Shown piece by piece: positions 28,975-36,250 of a DNA stretch of 37,583 nt. Numbering within the stretch: the first letter of the stretch is position 1; each line of letters opens with the position of its first letter. Made by a program: the position numbers and the translations under genes. The stretch is from an uncultured Sterolibacterium sp. (GTDB lineage: Bacteria > Pseudomonadota > Gammaproteobacteria > Burkholderiales > Rhodocyclaceae), in assembly GCA_903904605.1 (NCBI GenBank), contig CAIVDC010000099.1, positions 1 through 37,583 of the forward strand, read 5' to 3'. The notes beneath the pieces are model-generated. The model ran no database searches. It was not told where the DNA came from and saw nothing but the letters and a program-made list of their open reading frames with translations.

Positions 28975-30462
28975 TCAGTCGATCTGCGTGTCGAGGCCGG
29001 CTTCGGCCATCTCGGCGGCGAAGAGCAGGGCGCGGGCCTTGTTCTGCGTCTCTATCCACTCGGCGTCGGGATCGGAGTCGGCGACGATGCCGGCGCCTGC
29101 CTGGACGTAGAGCCTGCCTTCCTTGATCACGGCGGTGCGGATGGCGATGGCCAGATCCATGTCCCGGTTGAAGCCGAGATAGCCGACCGCGCCGGCGTAG
29201 ATGCCGCGCTTCACCGGCTCCAGTTCGTCGATGATCTCCATCGCCCGGACCTTGGGCGCGCCCGAGACCGTGCCGGCCGGGAAGGTGGCCTTGAGCACGC
29301 CCAGGGCGCCATCGTCGTCCTTCAGTTCGCCCTCGACGTTGGAGACGATGTGCATGACGTGGGAATAACGCTCGATGGCGAAGCGCTCGGTGACGCGGAC
29401 GGTGCCGGTCTTGGCGACGCGGCCGACATCGTTCCTGCCGAGGTCGAGGAGCATCAGGTGTTCGGCGCGTTCCTTCTCGTCGCCGAGCAGCTCCGTCGCC
29501 AGCGCCTCGTCCTCCTCCACGCTGGCGCCGCGCCTGCGCGTGCCGGCGATGGGACGCAGGGTGAGTTTCATTTTCCCGGTCTCTTCCTCCAGGCGCACCA
29601 GGATCTCGGGCGAGGCGCCGACGACATGGAAATCCCCGAAATCGAAGTAGAACATGTAGGGCGAGGGGTTGAGCGTCCGCAGCGCCCGGTAGAGCGCCAG
29701 CGGGCTTGCCGCAAAGGGCTTGCTCATGCGCTGGGAGAGGACCACCTGCATGATGTCGCCCGCGACGATGTAGTCCTTGGCGCGGCGCACGGCGGCCTTG
29801 AAGGCGGCCTCGCCGAATTCGGAAACGGCCGGTTCCGAGGCGGCAAAGCTGCTCTCCGGGATCCGCGCGGGCTCGCGCAGCCGGGCGAGCAACTCCTTCA
29901 GGCGCGCCTGGGCCTGCCGCCATGCGCCGGGGAAGCCGGGCTCGGCGTAGACCACCAGGGAGAGCTTGCCGGAGAGGTTGTCGACGATGGCGATCTCTTC
30001 GGAGAGCATCAGCAGGATGTCGGGCAGGCCCAGCGCATCCTGCTTCTCCGTCCTGGCCAGCTTTTCCTCGACGTAGCGCACCGTGTCGTAGCCGAAAGCC
30101 CCGACCAGGCCGCCGGCGAAGCGGGGCAGCCCCTTGACGTCGGGCACCTTGAAGCGGGCCATGAATTCCGAGATGAAGGACATCGGGTTGGTGTGTTCGC
30201 GCCGCTCGGCCACGCGGTTGCCGGAGAGCAGCAGCACCGATGAACCGTAGATGGCGATGCGCGTGGCGGCGGCCAGGCCGATGAAGGAATAGCGGCCGAA
30301 GCGCTCGCCGCCCTGCACCGATTCGAGCAGGTAGGAGTAGGGCGCGTTGGCGAGCTTGAGATAGATCGAGAGCGGGGTGTCGAGATCGGCGAAGGTTTCG
30401 AGCGTGACCGGGATGCGGTTATAGCCTTCGGCGGCCAGCCGGTTGAATTCGGATTCGTTCAT
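28975..30462 (-). CDS. trpE: Anthranilate synthase large subunit TrpE
   Basis: TrpE converts chorismate plus ammonia to anthranilate, the first committed step of tryptophan synthesis. The 495-residue protein has the N-terminal feedback region with the LLESV motif (residues about 46-50) typical of Trp-sensitive enzymes. The catalytic domain follows with [59 protein letters not shown] and [20 protein letters not shown] lies 6 nt before the ATG. It heads the trpEGDC operon. A 179-bp leader separates it from gph. Confidence 0.97.
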   Translation of the reverse strand: MNESEFNRLAAEGYNRIPVTLETFADLDTPLSIYLKLANAPYSYLLESVQGGERFGRYSFIGLAAATRIAIYGSSVLLLSGNRVAERREHTNPMSFISEFMARFKVPDVKGLPRFAGGLVGAFGYDTVRYVEEKLARTEKQDALGLPDILLMLSEEIAIVDNLSGKLSLVVYAEPGFPGAWRQAQARLKELLARLREPARIPESSFAASEPAVSEFGEAAFKAAVRRAKDYIVAGDIMQVVLSQRMSKPFAASPLALYRALRTLNPSPYMFYFDFGDFHVVGASPEILVRLEEETGKMKLTLRPIAGTRRRGASVEEDEALATELLGDEKERAEHLMLLDLGRNDVGRVAKTGTVRVTERFAIERYSHVMHIVSNVEGELKDDDGALGVLKATFPAGTVSGAPKVRAMEIIDELEPVKRGIYAGAVGYLGFNRDMDLAIAIRTAVIKEGRLYVQAGAGIVADSDPDAEWIETQNKARALLFAAEMAEAGLDTQID

Positions 30463-30482
30463 GATGACTCCACATTGCGTTG

Positions 30483-30588
30483 CGACGAAGGAACGCGCGC
30501 TAGCTTGCGCGCACAGGCAAGAAGATCAGCGCCAGGACCGCCAGGGCCAGGCCTCGAGGGAGGCTTTCTTCGTCGTCTGCAGGTTCAT
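30483..30588 (-). promoter_or_regulatory. Candidate trp leader region with Trp-rich mini-ORF and hairpins
   Basis: On the minus strand, 30588-30526 encodes MNLQTTKKASLEAWPWRSWR: 20 residues with three Trp, ending 63 nt before trpE. Downstream lies a GCGCGC stem with a 6-nt loop (30495-30512). An 8-nt block early in the mini-ORF (30568-30575) is complementary to a block next to the trpE ribosome site (30483-30490), so alternative structures are possible. Against it, there is no Shine-Dalgarno before the ATG and no T tract after the GC hairpin. The third frame reads [16 protein letters not shown], a membrane-like stretch that would create TGG codons by chance. Attenuation is therefore only a hypothesis. 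Confidence 0.3.
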
Positions 30589-30641
30589 GTGGAGTGTCGT
30601 GTGTCGAATGTTCCGTGTACCGGGTTCCGTGATTCCGTCCG

Positions 30642-31331
30642 TCAGGCGGTGGTCGCGTTGATGACCTTGATCAGTCCTGCCGCCTCTTCGAGCGACGCAA
30701 CTATAGCATCGCAATCGAGTTTGCGCACGTCCTCGCCCTCGTTGTAGCCATAGGGCACGCAGAACACCGGGCAGCCGGCGGCGCGTGCGGCGGCGACATC
30801 ATGCTTCGAGTCGCCGATGTGCAGGTTGCCTCCGGCGGTCGTGCCGAGGCGTTCGCAGGCATGATTGAGTTGCAGCGGATGCGGCTTCTTTTCCGCCAGA
30901 GTATCGCCGGAAACCGCAAACTCGAAGTAGCGGGAAAGGCCTGTTGCGACGAGGAGCGGATCGGTAAAGGCCGCGGCCTTGTTGGTGACGACCGCCATTT
31001 TCAGGCCCATGCCCCGGAACGTTTCCAGGCCTTCGATGACGCCGGGAAAAGGGCGCGAGGCGCGGCCGTTGACCTGCGCGTAATGACGATGAAAGACTTC
31101 CACGGCGCGGGCATGCTCCTCGGCCGGCACCGGCGCATCCCGGGTCAGGCAGCGCAGCACCAGGTTGGCGATGCCGCGTCCGACGAAGTTCCGGATCTCG
31201 TCTTCCTGCCGCCGTGGCAGACCCAGTTCGTGCAGCGTCGCATTGGCCGCAGCGGTCAGGTCGGGTACGGTGTCGAGCAGCGTTCCGTCGAGGTCGAGGG
31301 TGACCGATCGGAGCGGCGGGGTGATGCGCAT
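30642..31331 (-). CDS. gph: Phosphoglycolate phosphatase
   Basis: Gph removes phosphate from 2-phosphoglycolate. The 229-residue HAD-superfamily protein shows motif I LDLDGTLLDT, the helical cap, motif II VVTNK, the motif III lysine in AEKKPHPLQL, and motif IV HIGDSKHDVAAARAAG. The length is normal. It lies 4 bp after rpe and upstream of trpE, the familiar rpe-gph-trpE order of many Beta- and Gammaproteobacteria. HAD phosphatases can be promiscuous, but synteny supports this call. Confidence 0.93.
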   Translation of the reverse strand: MRITPPLRSVTLDLDGTLLDTVPDLTAAANATLHELGLPRRQEDEIRNFVGRGIANLVLRCLTRDAPVPAEEHARAVEVFHRHYAQVNGRASRPFPGVIEGLETFRGMGLKMAVVTNKAAAFTDPLLVATGLSRYFEFAVSGDTLAEKKPHPLQLNHACERLGTTAGGNLHIGDSKHDVAAARAAGCPVFCVPYGYNEGEDVRKLDCDAIVASLEEAAGLIKVINATTA

Positions 31332-31335
31332 GCGA

Positions 31336-32031
31336 TCAGCCCGCCTTCAGCTCGGCTCGCAGCGCGGTGATGACCCTGTCGTAGCGATGCGGGTCGCGAT
31401 CCGAGGCGGCGCCGAAGACGGCCGATCCGGCGACGAAGGTGTCGGCGCCGGCGCGGGCGATTTCGGCGATGTTGTCCACCTTCACGCCGCCGTCGACTTC
31501 GAGGACTATTTTGCGGCCCGTCTTCTCCTCATAGGCATCGATGATGCTGCGCGCCAGCCGGAGCTTGTTGAGCGTCTCCGGGATGAATTTCTGGCCGCCG
31601 AAACCGGGATTGACCGACATCAGAAGCACGATGTCGAGCTTGTCCATGACATGGTCCATGAAGGAGAGGGAGGTTGCCGGGTTGAATACCAGTCCGGCCT
31701 TGCAGCCGGACTCGCGGATCAGGGAGAGCGAACGGTCGATGTGCTCGGAGGCTTCTGGATGGAAGGTGATGATGTTGGCGCCGGCCTTGGCAAAGTCGGG
31801 AATGATCCGATCCACCGGCTTGACCATCAGGTGCACGTCGATCGGCGCCTGGGTCAGCGGCCTGATCGCCTCGCATACCAGCGGACCGATGGTGAGATTG
31901 GGCACGTAATGGTTGTCCATGACGTCGAAGTGAATCCAGTCGGCGCCGGATGCGATCACGTCGGTGACTTCCTGGCCCAGCCGGGCGAAGTCGGCGGACA
32001 GGATGCTCGGGGCGATTCTATAGAGAGTCAT
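31336..32031 (-). CDS. rpe: Ribulose-phosphate 3-epimerase
   Basis: Rpe interconverts D-ribulose-5-phosphate and D-xylulose-5-phosphate in the pentose phosphate pathway. The 231-residue TIM barrel has [29 protein letters not shown] and [20 protein letters not shown] with metal-binding His and Asp residues, then [24 protein letters not shown] and the phosphate loop [16 protein letters not shown] lies about 7 nt before the ATG. It is divergent from apaG and probably heads the transcript running through gph to the trp genes. Confidence 0.97.
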   Translation of the reverse strand: MTLYRIAPSILSADFARLGQEVTDVIASGADWIHFDVMDNHYVPNLTIGPLVCEAIRPLTQAPIDVHLMVKPVDRIIPDFAKAGANIITFHPEASEHIDRSLSLIRESGCKAGLVFNPATSLSFMDHVMDKLDIVLLMSVNPGFGGQKFIPETLNKLRLARSIIDAYEEKTGRKIVLEVDGGVKVDNIAEIARAGADTFVAGSAVFGAASDRDPHRYDRVITALRAELKAG

Positions 32032-32114
32032 GGCAATCTTCTCCGGGGAGGCGATGTCGGGATTCTATCGGCTTCCCGGTTGCCATGAGGCGACTTTTCG
32101 TGTGCAATGGCGGC

Positions 32115-32498
32115 ATGGCTGAAAGCAAAAAGTACGAAATACGGGTTGAGGTCAGCACGCAGTACCTGTCCGACCAGTCCGACCCGGGCGCGGGGCGCTA
32201 TGTCTTCGCCTACACCATGGACATCAGCAACACCGGCACCGTCGCGGCGCAACTGATCAGCCGCCACTGGGTGATCAGCGACGCCGACGGTGCCGTGCAG
32301 GAAGTGCGCGGCCTCGGCGTCGTCGGTCATCAGCCTCTGCTCGAACCGGGCCAGCATTTCGAATATACCAGCGGCTGCGCCCTGACTACCCCGGTGGGCA
32401 CGATGAAGGGCAGTTATCAGATGGTGGCGGACGACGGCCTGGCCTTCGATGCGCCGATCGCCGAATTCGTGCTGTCGATGCCGCGGGTGCTGCACTAG
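32115..32498 (+). CDS. apaG: ApaG protein
   Basis: ApaG is a small beta-sandwich (fibronectin III-like) protein linked to cobalt/magnesium resistance and diadenosine tetraphosphate levels; its molecular role is unsettled. The 127-residue product, counted from the ATG giving MAESKKYEIRVEVSTQYL, has the family blocks YVFAYTMDISNTG, LISRHWVISDADG, GVVGHQPLLEPGQHFEYTSG and GTMKGSYQM. An upstream in-frame ATG (32085) would add ten non-conserved residues; neither start has a strong ribosome site. After its stop, 32499-32640 carries no gene, only a small CGCCC/GGGCG hairpin and a pyrimidine-rich run. Confidence 0.94.
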   Translation: MAESKKYEIRVEVSTQYLSDQSDPGAGRYVFAYTMDISNTGTVAAQLISRHWVISDADGAVQEVRGLGVVGHQPLLEPGQHFEYTSGCALTTPVGTMKGSYQMVADDGLAFDAPIAEFVLSMPRVLH

Positions 32499-32644
32499 GC
32501 CTTCGTCCCCGCGATCGCCGATGCCGCCCCGAGCGGGCGCCGGCGAGACCCTCGAGGGCCGGGCGGCAGGCGGTCCCGGTCCTTCCCTTTCTTCCCCGTC
32601 TGTTCTGATTGCCCGGCTTCCGGCGCTTGCCAGGGCAGAGGCGG

Positions 32645-32664
32645 CCGTTGACCTAGGTCAACGG
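32645..32664. promoter_or_regulatory. Fnr/Dnr-type site within a perfect 20-bp palindrome
   Basis: CCGTTGACCTAGGTCAACGG is a perfect inverted repeat. Its core TTGAC-CTAG-GTCAA (32648-32661) fits the Crp/Fnr-family pattern TTGAY-N4-RTCAA recognised by Fnr, Anr and Dnr. Its centre (32654.5) lies about 39-41 bp before the start site predicted from the TATAAC at 32681-32686, the normal position for class II activation by Fnr-type regulators. This predicts induction of the downstream operon when oxygen is absent. Confidence 0.7.
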
Positions 32665-32682
32665 TACGAACGTTCGTTCGTA
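32665..32682. promoter_or_regulatory. TetR-type operator, inverted repeat
   Basis: TACGAAC-GTTC-GTTCGTA is a perfect 7-bp inverted repeat with a 4-bp centre. It follows the Fnr-type palindrome with no gap and overlaps the first bases of the -10. Both the ACGAACG...CGTTCGT pattern and the position between activator site and -10 are typical of TetR-family repressor operators. The regulator encoded about 220 bp downstream is the obvious candidate to bind it. Confidence 0.7.
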
Positions 32683-32686
32683 TAAC
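32681..32686 (+). promoter_or_regulatory. -10 element of the regulator-bam operon promoter
   Basis: TATAAC fits a sigma-70 -10 and predicts a start near 32693. No -35 lies 17 bp upstream; the Fnr-type box is where a class II activator would replace it. The promoter serves the + strand, hence the regulator and probably bamBCDE, because only 15 bp separate the regulator from bamB. Confidence 0.55.
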
Positions 32687-32723
32687 ATCGCTGCCAAGTG
32701 AAATATGAAAGGCAGTGCCTACC

Positions 32724-32745
32724 TTGCAGCTTGTTGAAGCTGCAA
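32724..32745 (+). promoter_or_regulatory. Perfect 9-bp stem-loop in the operon leader
   Basis: TTGCAGCTT and AAGCTGCAA (32724-32732 and 32737-32745) pair perfectly around a GTTG loop. No T tract follows, so it is not an intrinsic terminator. It lies about 30 nt after the predicted transcription start and could be an RNA structure that affects stability, or a second protein-binding site. No known riboswitch is recognised. Confidence 0.5.
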
Positions 32746-32773
32746 CGGCCGGCAGGCCCGCTCAGGAGATCCA

Positions 32774-32905
32774 ATGGTTTTCGCTTCGCTCCCGGCTTCG
32801 TCCGTCCTCAGTGCCGCCTCGCACGACGGTGCGCCGCTGCCCGCTGCACAGGATTTCCGACCGGGCCAGGGGCGGCGCCGGTTCTCGCGGAGCGTCCGGT
32901 TGTGA
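32774..32905 (+). CDS. Possible 43-codon upstream ORF coupled to the TetR-family gene
   Basis: An ORF begins MVFASLPASSVLSAASHDG and ends RRRFSRSVRL. It has the best ribosome site in this region, AGGAG (32764-32768) 5 nt before its ATG. Its TGA overlaps the GTG start of the regulator (GTGA). The product matches no family I know: a mildly hydrophobic start and a basic end. It may act only as a translated leader that delivers ribosomes to the regulator. Translation is inferred, not shown. Confidence 0.35.
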   Translation: MVFASLPASSVLSAASHDGAPLPAAQDFRPGQGRRRFSRSVRL

Positions 32906-33699
32906 GCCATCTCGCCGGCGAGTCCAGCAGGCTGCTTCGGCACGAGGCGCAACGGCTCGAGATACTCGAGGCGGCCGCGGCGGCCATCGCGGAGCACGGC
33001 TTTTACGGAATGACCATGCGCGGTCTTGCCCGCGCCACGGGACGTGGCTTGGCCACCTTCTACAACTACTTTCCGTCCAAGGAGGACGTGCTCTTCTCGC
33101 TGCAGAGCGATGCCTTCGAGACCATGACCCGCTCCGTGCAGGCGGCGCTAGAGGGCGTCGATGAGCAGGTCGATCGGCTCTATGTCTTCGTCCTGAATCA
33201 CCTGCGCTATTCAGCCGAGCATCGCTCGGTGATGCGGGTGCTGGTCCACGAAGCTTCGGCGCTGCCGGCCGGCCGGCGCAAGACGGTGCGCCTGCTCAAG
33301 GAAGGCTACTTCAAGATCTGCCGGGACATCGTGGCCTCCATTCTCGCCGGCGCAGGCAACGCGCCGGGCGGCCTGGATCATGCCGAAGTGGAGCGGATCA
33401 CCTACAGCGTGTTCGGCATGCTCAACTGGAGCTACGGTTGGTACGATCCCCGGCAGCATGGGAGTCCCCAGGATGTCGCGAAGACGATCCATTCCCTCGC
33501 CGTGAGCGGTCTGATCGCCCCCTGCCCGCGCCAGATCGCGCAGGGCAAGCTCGACCGCGACCTGAACGCAATGACCCCGCAGCCGCTCATCGGCAGGCCC
33601 GGTCGCAGCGCAGCAGCATTCGGCAGCCGGCAGCCGCCGGAAGTGAAAGGCAACAAGCGCGTGCTTGCACGCAAGTCATACGGACAGGAAACAGTCTGA
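32902..33699 (+). CDS. TetR-family transcriptional regulator of the bam operon
   Basis: This is a 265-residue ligand-responsive DNA-binding protein. Residues about 19-65 form the TetR helix-turn-helix: EILEAAAAAIAEHGFYGMTM, GLARATGRGLATFYNYF, then PSKEDVLF. The C-terminal domain is helical and binds an unknown ligand; an aromatic or acyl-CoA thioester is plausible from context. The start chosen is a GTG with GGAG 9 nt upstream; the frame stays open to a GTG at 32698, but that would put about 68 unusual Arg/Pro/Cys-rich residues before the HTH domain. The last 60 or so residues form a long basic, low-complexity tail unusual in the family. bamB follows after 15 bp, so regulator and enzyme share one operon. 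Confidence 0.85.
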   Translation: MSHLAGESSRLLRHEAQRLEILEAAAAAIAEHGFYGMTMRGLARATGRGLATFYNYFPSKEDVLFSLQSDAFETMTRSVQAALEGVDEQVDRLYVFVLNHLRYSAEHRSVMRVLVHEASALPAGRRKTVRLLKEGYFKICRDIVASILAGAGNAPGGLDHAEVERITYSVFGMLNWSYGWYDPRQHGSPQDVAKTIHSLAVSGLIAPCPRQIAQGKLDRDLNAMTPQPLIGRPGRSAAAFGSRQPPEVKGNKRVLARKSYGQETV

Positions 33700-33714
33700 G
33701 AGAGGACCGGAGAA

Positions 33715-35676
33715 ATGCGGTACGGAGAAATAGGGTTCGATTTAGAGGTTGATCTATCCCGCGGCAGCATAGACAGGGTGGAGACGGATCCGAAGGACAC
33801 CAGGCTCTACCTGGGTGGCCTCGGCACCAATGCCAAGATCATGTGGGACAGGGTGCCGCCGGGGACGGAGGCCTTTTCCGAGGACAACCTGCTGATCTTC
33901 GGCACCGGGCTGCTCTGCGGCACCGGCGCCCCCGGCTGCAACCGCACCATCCTGTCCACCCTCTCGCCGCAGACGAAGCTGATGGCCTATTCGATGATGG
34001 GCGGATTCTGGGCGCCGGAACTGAAGTACGCCGGCTACGACAAGGTGATCATACGCGGCCAGTCCGAACAACTGGTCTATCTCTGGATCAACAACGACAA
34101 GGTCGAGATCCGCGACGCCTCGCATCTGAAGGGGCTCGGCGCGACCGAAACCTCGGAAGCGATCCGGCGCGAACTGAAGGATCCGGACATCCAGGTGGCG
34201 GCCATCGGCCTGGCCGGCGAGAACCGCGTCTTCTACGCCTCCGTCGAGCAGGGACGCTCCTCGGCCTCCCGCGGCGGCATCGGCGCGGTGATGGGCGACA
34301 AGGGCCTGAAGGCGGTCGCTGTGCGCGGCACCAAGGACATCAACGTCGCCGACCCGGCCAAGTACATGGATCTGTGCAACGACGTCCTGAAGTACATCAA
34401 GTACCGGGAAGACCATCCGATCCCGGGGGTGCCGCCGATTCTGCAGGGGCTCGGGTCGCCGCAGGAAATGAAGATCGCCGACGAGCAGTGGCACACCACC
34501 AGCTTCATGTGGGGCAATTCGCGCACCCGGCGCAAGGACTTCTGGACCCACGAGATCGAGGAGAAGTGGAAAGAGACCCAGGAGAACGTGCGCACCCGCC
34601 TGATCAGCTGCCACAACTGCCCGATGAAGTGCGGCGCGACCATCTCGGTGCCGGGGCTGCCCACCTACATGATGAAGTGCTACTCGAAGCTGACCTACAC
34701 CATGGCCGCCTTTTCGGACCTGGACTTCGGCTTCAAGATCGCCCAGAAGGCCACCGAGTACGGCCTCGACGGCTTCTCCGCGCCGCAGGCCATGGCCTTC
34801 GGCCTGGAACTGCTGGAGGCGGGCATCCTCACCGACGCCGACTTTCCCGGCATGCCGGCCGACAACGAAGGGCGCTTCTTCTACCTGATCGAGCAGATCG
34901 TCCGCCGCGAGGGCATCGGCGACTATCTCGCCGACGGCACCTATTGGGCGGCGCGGCGCATAGGCCGCGGCGCCGAGAAGTTCGATCACAACACGATCAA
35001 GAAGCACGAGCAGTTGCCGCTCAAGCTGGGCATGCTGAATCCGGTTTACTACCTGATGTACTCGACCGGCGAGAAGATCAACATCACCCAGATCGAGGGG
35101 CAGTTCCCGCAGGAGCCGGCCGCCACGCGGGAGGCGCGCGAGGAGTTCGTCAAGGACTGGATCCAGGTGCCCGACGAGAAGTTCAAGAAGTACTACGTCG
35201 ACTGGGAGCCGCGCGGCGAGATGTCGAATCCCTACTACCCGACCGTCGAGGCCAGCTGCGACATCGTCGACTGGATGGAGAAGATGCACTACATCGACGA
35301 CGCCCTGGGCATGTGCGCCGGCCTCTCCTCCTTTCCGTTGAAGCCGCCCTACCACATCCACAACTACCCCGATTTCATCCGGGCGGCGACCGGCATGGAA
35401 ATGGACAAGGACGCGCTGTGGAAGGCGGCGACCCGCAACCGCACCCTGATGCGTGCCTTGAACGTCCGCTGCGGCATGCGCCGTTCCGACGACAAACCGC
35501 CGGAAGACCACTGGAAGAAGCGCTTCCCCGAGCTGGAGAAGCAGCTGCTCGATCAGTACTACAAGCTGAAAGGCTTCAACGACCAGGGAGTTCCGACCAA
35601 GGAATCCCTCCACGAACTTGAACTGGATTACGTCGCCGAAGAATTCGAGCAGAAAGGAATCTACAGCAATGGCTAA
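33715..35676 (+). CDS. bamB: Class II benzoyl-CoA reductase, tungsten subunit BamB
   Basis: BamB is the active-site subunit that reduces benzoyl-CoA to the cyclic diene without ATP. It belongs to the aldehyde:ferredoxin oxidoreductase family and binds a tungsten bis-pyranopterin cofactor and one [4Fe-4S] cluster. The 653-residue length equals that remembered for Geobacter metallireducens BamB, and the two match without gaps through the N-terminal half. Cys299, Cys302 and Cys306 (CHNCPMKC), probably with Cys534, suit the cluster; Cys322 occupies the place of the tungsten ligand. Glu251, Glu257 and His260 are present, but residue 255 is Ala, where I remember His. AGAGGA lies 8 nt before the ATG. 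Naphthoyl-CoA or substituted benzoyl-CoA remain possible substrates. Confidence 0.92.
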   Translation: MRYGEIGFDLEVDLSRGSIDRVETDPKDTRLYLGGLGTNAKIMWDRVPPGTEAFSEDNLLIFGTGLLCGTGAPGCNRTILSTLSPQTKLMAYSMMGGFWAPELKYAGYDKVIIRGQSEQLVYLWINNDKVEIRDASHLKGLGATETSEAIRRELKDPDIQVAAIGLAGENRVFYASVEQGRSSASRGGIGAVMGDKGLKAVAVRGTKDINVADPAKYMDLCNDVLKYIKYREDHPIPGVPPILQGLGSPQEMKIADEQWHTTSFMWGNSRTRRKDFWTHEIEEKWKETQENVRTRLISCHNCPMKCGATISVPGLPTYMMKCYSKLTYTMAAFSDLDFGFKIAQKATEYGLDGFSAPQAMAFGLELLEAGILTDADFPGMPADNEGRFFYLIEQIVRREGIGDYLADGTYWAARRIGRGAEKFDHNTIKKHEQLPLKLGMLNPVYYLMYSTGEKINITQIEGQFPQEPAATREAREEFVKDWIQVPDEKFKKYYVDWEPRGEMSNPYYPTVEASCDIVDWMEKMHYIDDALGMCAGLSSFPLKPPYHIHNYPDFIRAATGMEMDKDALWKAATRNRTLMRALNVRCGMRRSDDKPPEDHWKKRFPELEKQLLDQYYKLKGFNDQGVPTKESLHELELDYVAEEFEQKGIYSNG

Positions 35677-36211
35677 GATCATGAAAATCGTCAAGTCGAT
35701 CACCATCGACGCCGACAAGTGCAACGGCTGCAAGGCCTGCGAGGTGATCTGCTCTTCCTGGCACGCCAGCCCGCGCTACAGCAGCAACAACCCGGCGCGC
35801 TCGCGCATCCGCATCGTGCGCAGCCCGCTCCGGGACATCTACCTGCCGGTCTATGCCGGCGAGTACACGGCCGCGGAGTGCACCGGCCGGGACAAGTACA
35901 TCCTCGACGGCAAGGAATACGCCGAATGCGATTTCTGCCGCGCCTCCTGCCCTTCGCGCGACCTGTTCAAGGAGCCCGATTCCGGGCTGCCGCTGAAGTG
36001 CGACATGTGCGAGGAGACGCCGGCGCTGGACAAGCCCAAGTGCGTCGAGTGGTGCCTGGCCGAAGCGCTGATCTACGTCGAGCGGGAAGAGGAGGTCGAG
36101 GAAGAAGACAAGCCGCAACTGGGCGACGTCGAGATCGGCATCGGTTCGATGATCGACAAGTTCGGCCTGCAGCAGGTGCTGGACACCATCGCCAGGATGG
36201 CGAAGCCGTAA
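35669..36211 (+). CDS. bamC: Class II benzoyl-CoA reductase, iron-sulfur subunit BamC
   Basis: BamC is the ferredoxin-like subunit that passes electrons to BamB in the BamBC unit. The 180-residue protein has three cysteine-rich groups: CxxCxxCxxxC at 18-28, Cys87, Cys90 and Cys94 (CDFCRASC), and Cys111, Cys114, Cys125 and Cys129, enough for three or four [4Fe-4S] clusters. It resembles the HycB/NrfC-type electron-transfer subunits. The ATG lies inside the end of bamB (8-nt overlap) with AAAGGA 10 nt upstream; an open frame 17 codons further up lies within bamB and is not used. The C-terminal part is acidic (EREEEVEEEDK). Confidence 0.88.
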   Translation: MAKIMKIVKSITIDADKCNGCKACEVICSSWHASPRYSSNNPARSRIRIVRSPLRDIYLPVYAGEYTAAECTGRDKYILDGKEYAECDFCRASCPSRDLFKEPDSGLPLKCDMCEETPALDKPKCVEWCLAEALIYVEREEEVEEEDKPQLGDVEIGIGSMIDKFGLQQVLDTIARMAKP

Positions 36212-36250
36212 CCCCGACACACCAACGAGCGCCACGACAGGGTAGAAAGC

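Noticed and set aside
32525..32539. CGCCC/GGGCG hairpin as apaG terminator
   Set aside because: The stem is only 5 bp and no T tract follows.
32698..32901. N-terminal extension of the TetR-family regulator up to a GTG at 32698
   Set aside because: The added 68 residues are Arg/Pro/Cys-rich and unlike any TetR N-terminus, with no ribosome site; the region better fits a regulatory leader.
33715..35676. Simple tungsten aldehyde:ferredoxin oxidoreductase (AOR) instead of BamB
   Set aside because: Length, the Cys322 position and gap-free similarity to remembered Geobacter BamB, plus the following iron-sulfur, HdrBC-like and HdrA-like genes, fit bamBCDE; the AOR operon of Aromatoleum has, as I recall, a different gene order.
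33754..35733. 659-codon antisense open frame opposite bamB
   Set aside because: bamB is certain from cofactor and cluster residues; the antisense product has the His/Val/Leu/Arg-biased composition of a shadow frame.
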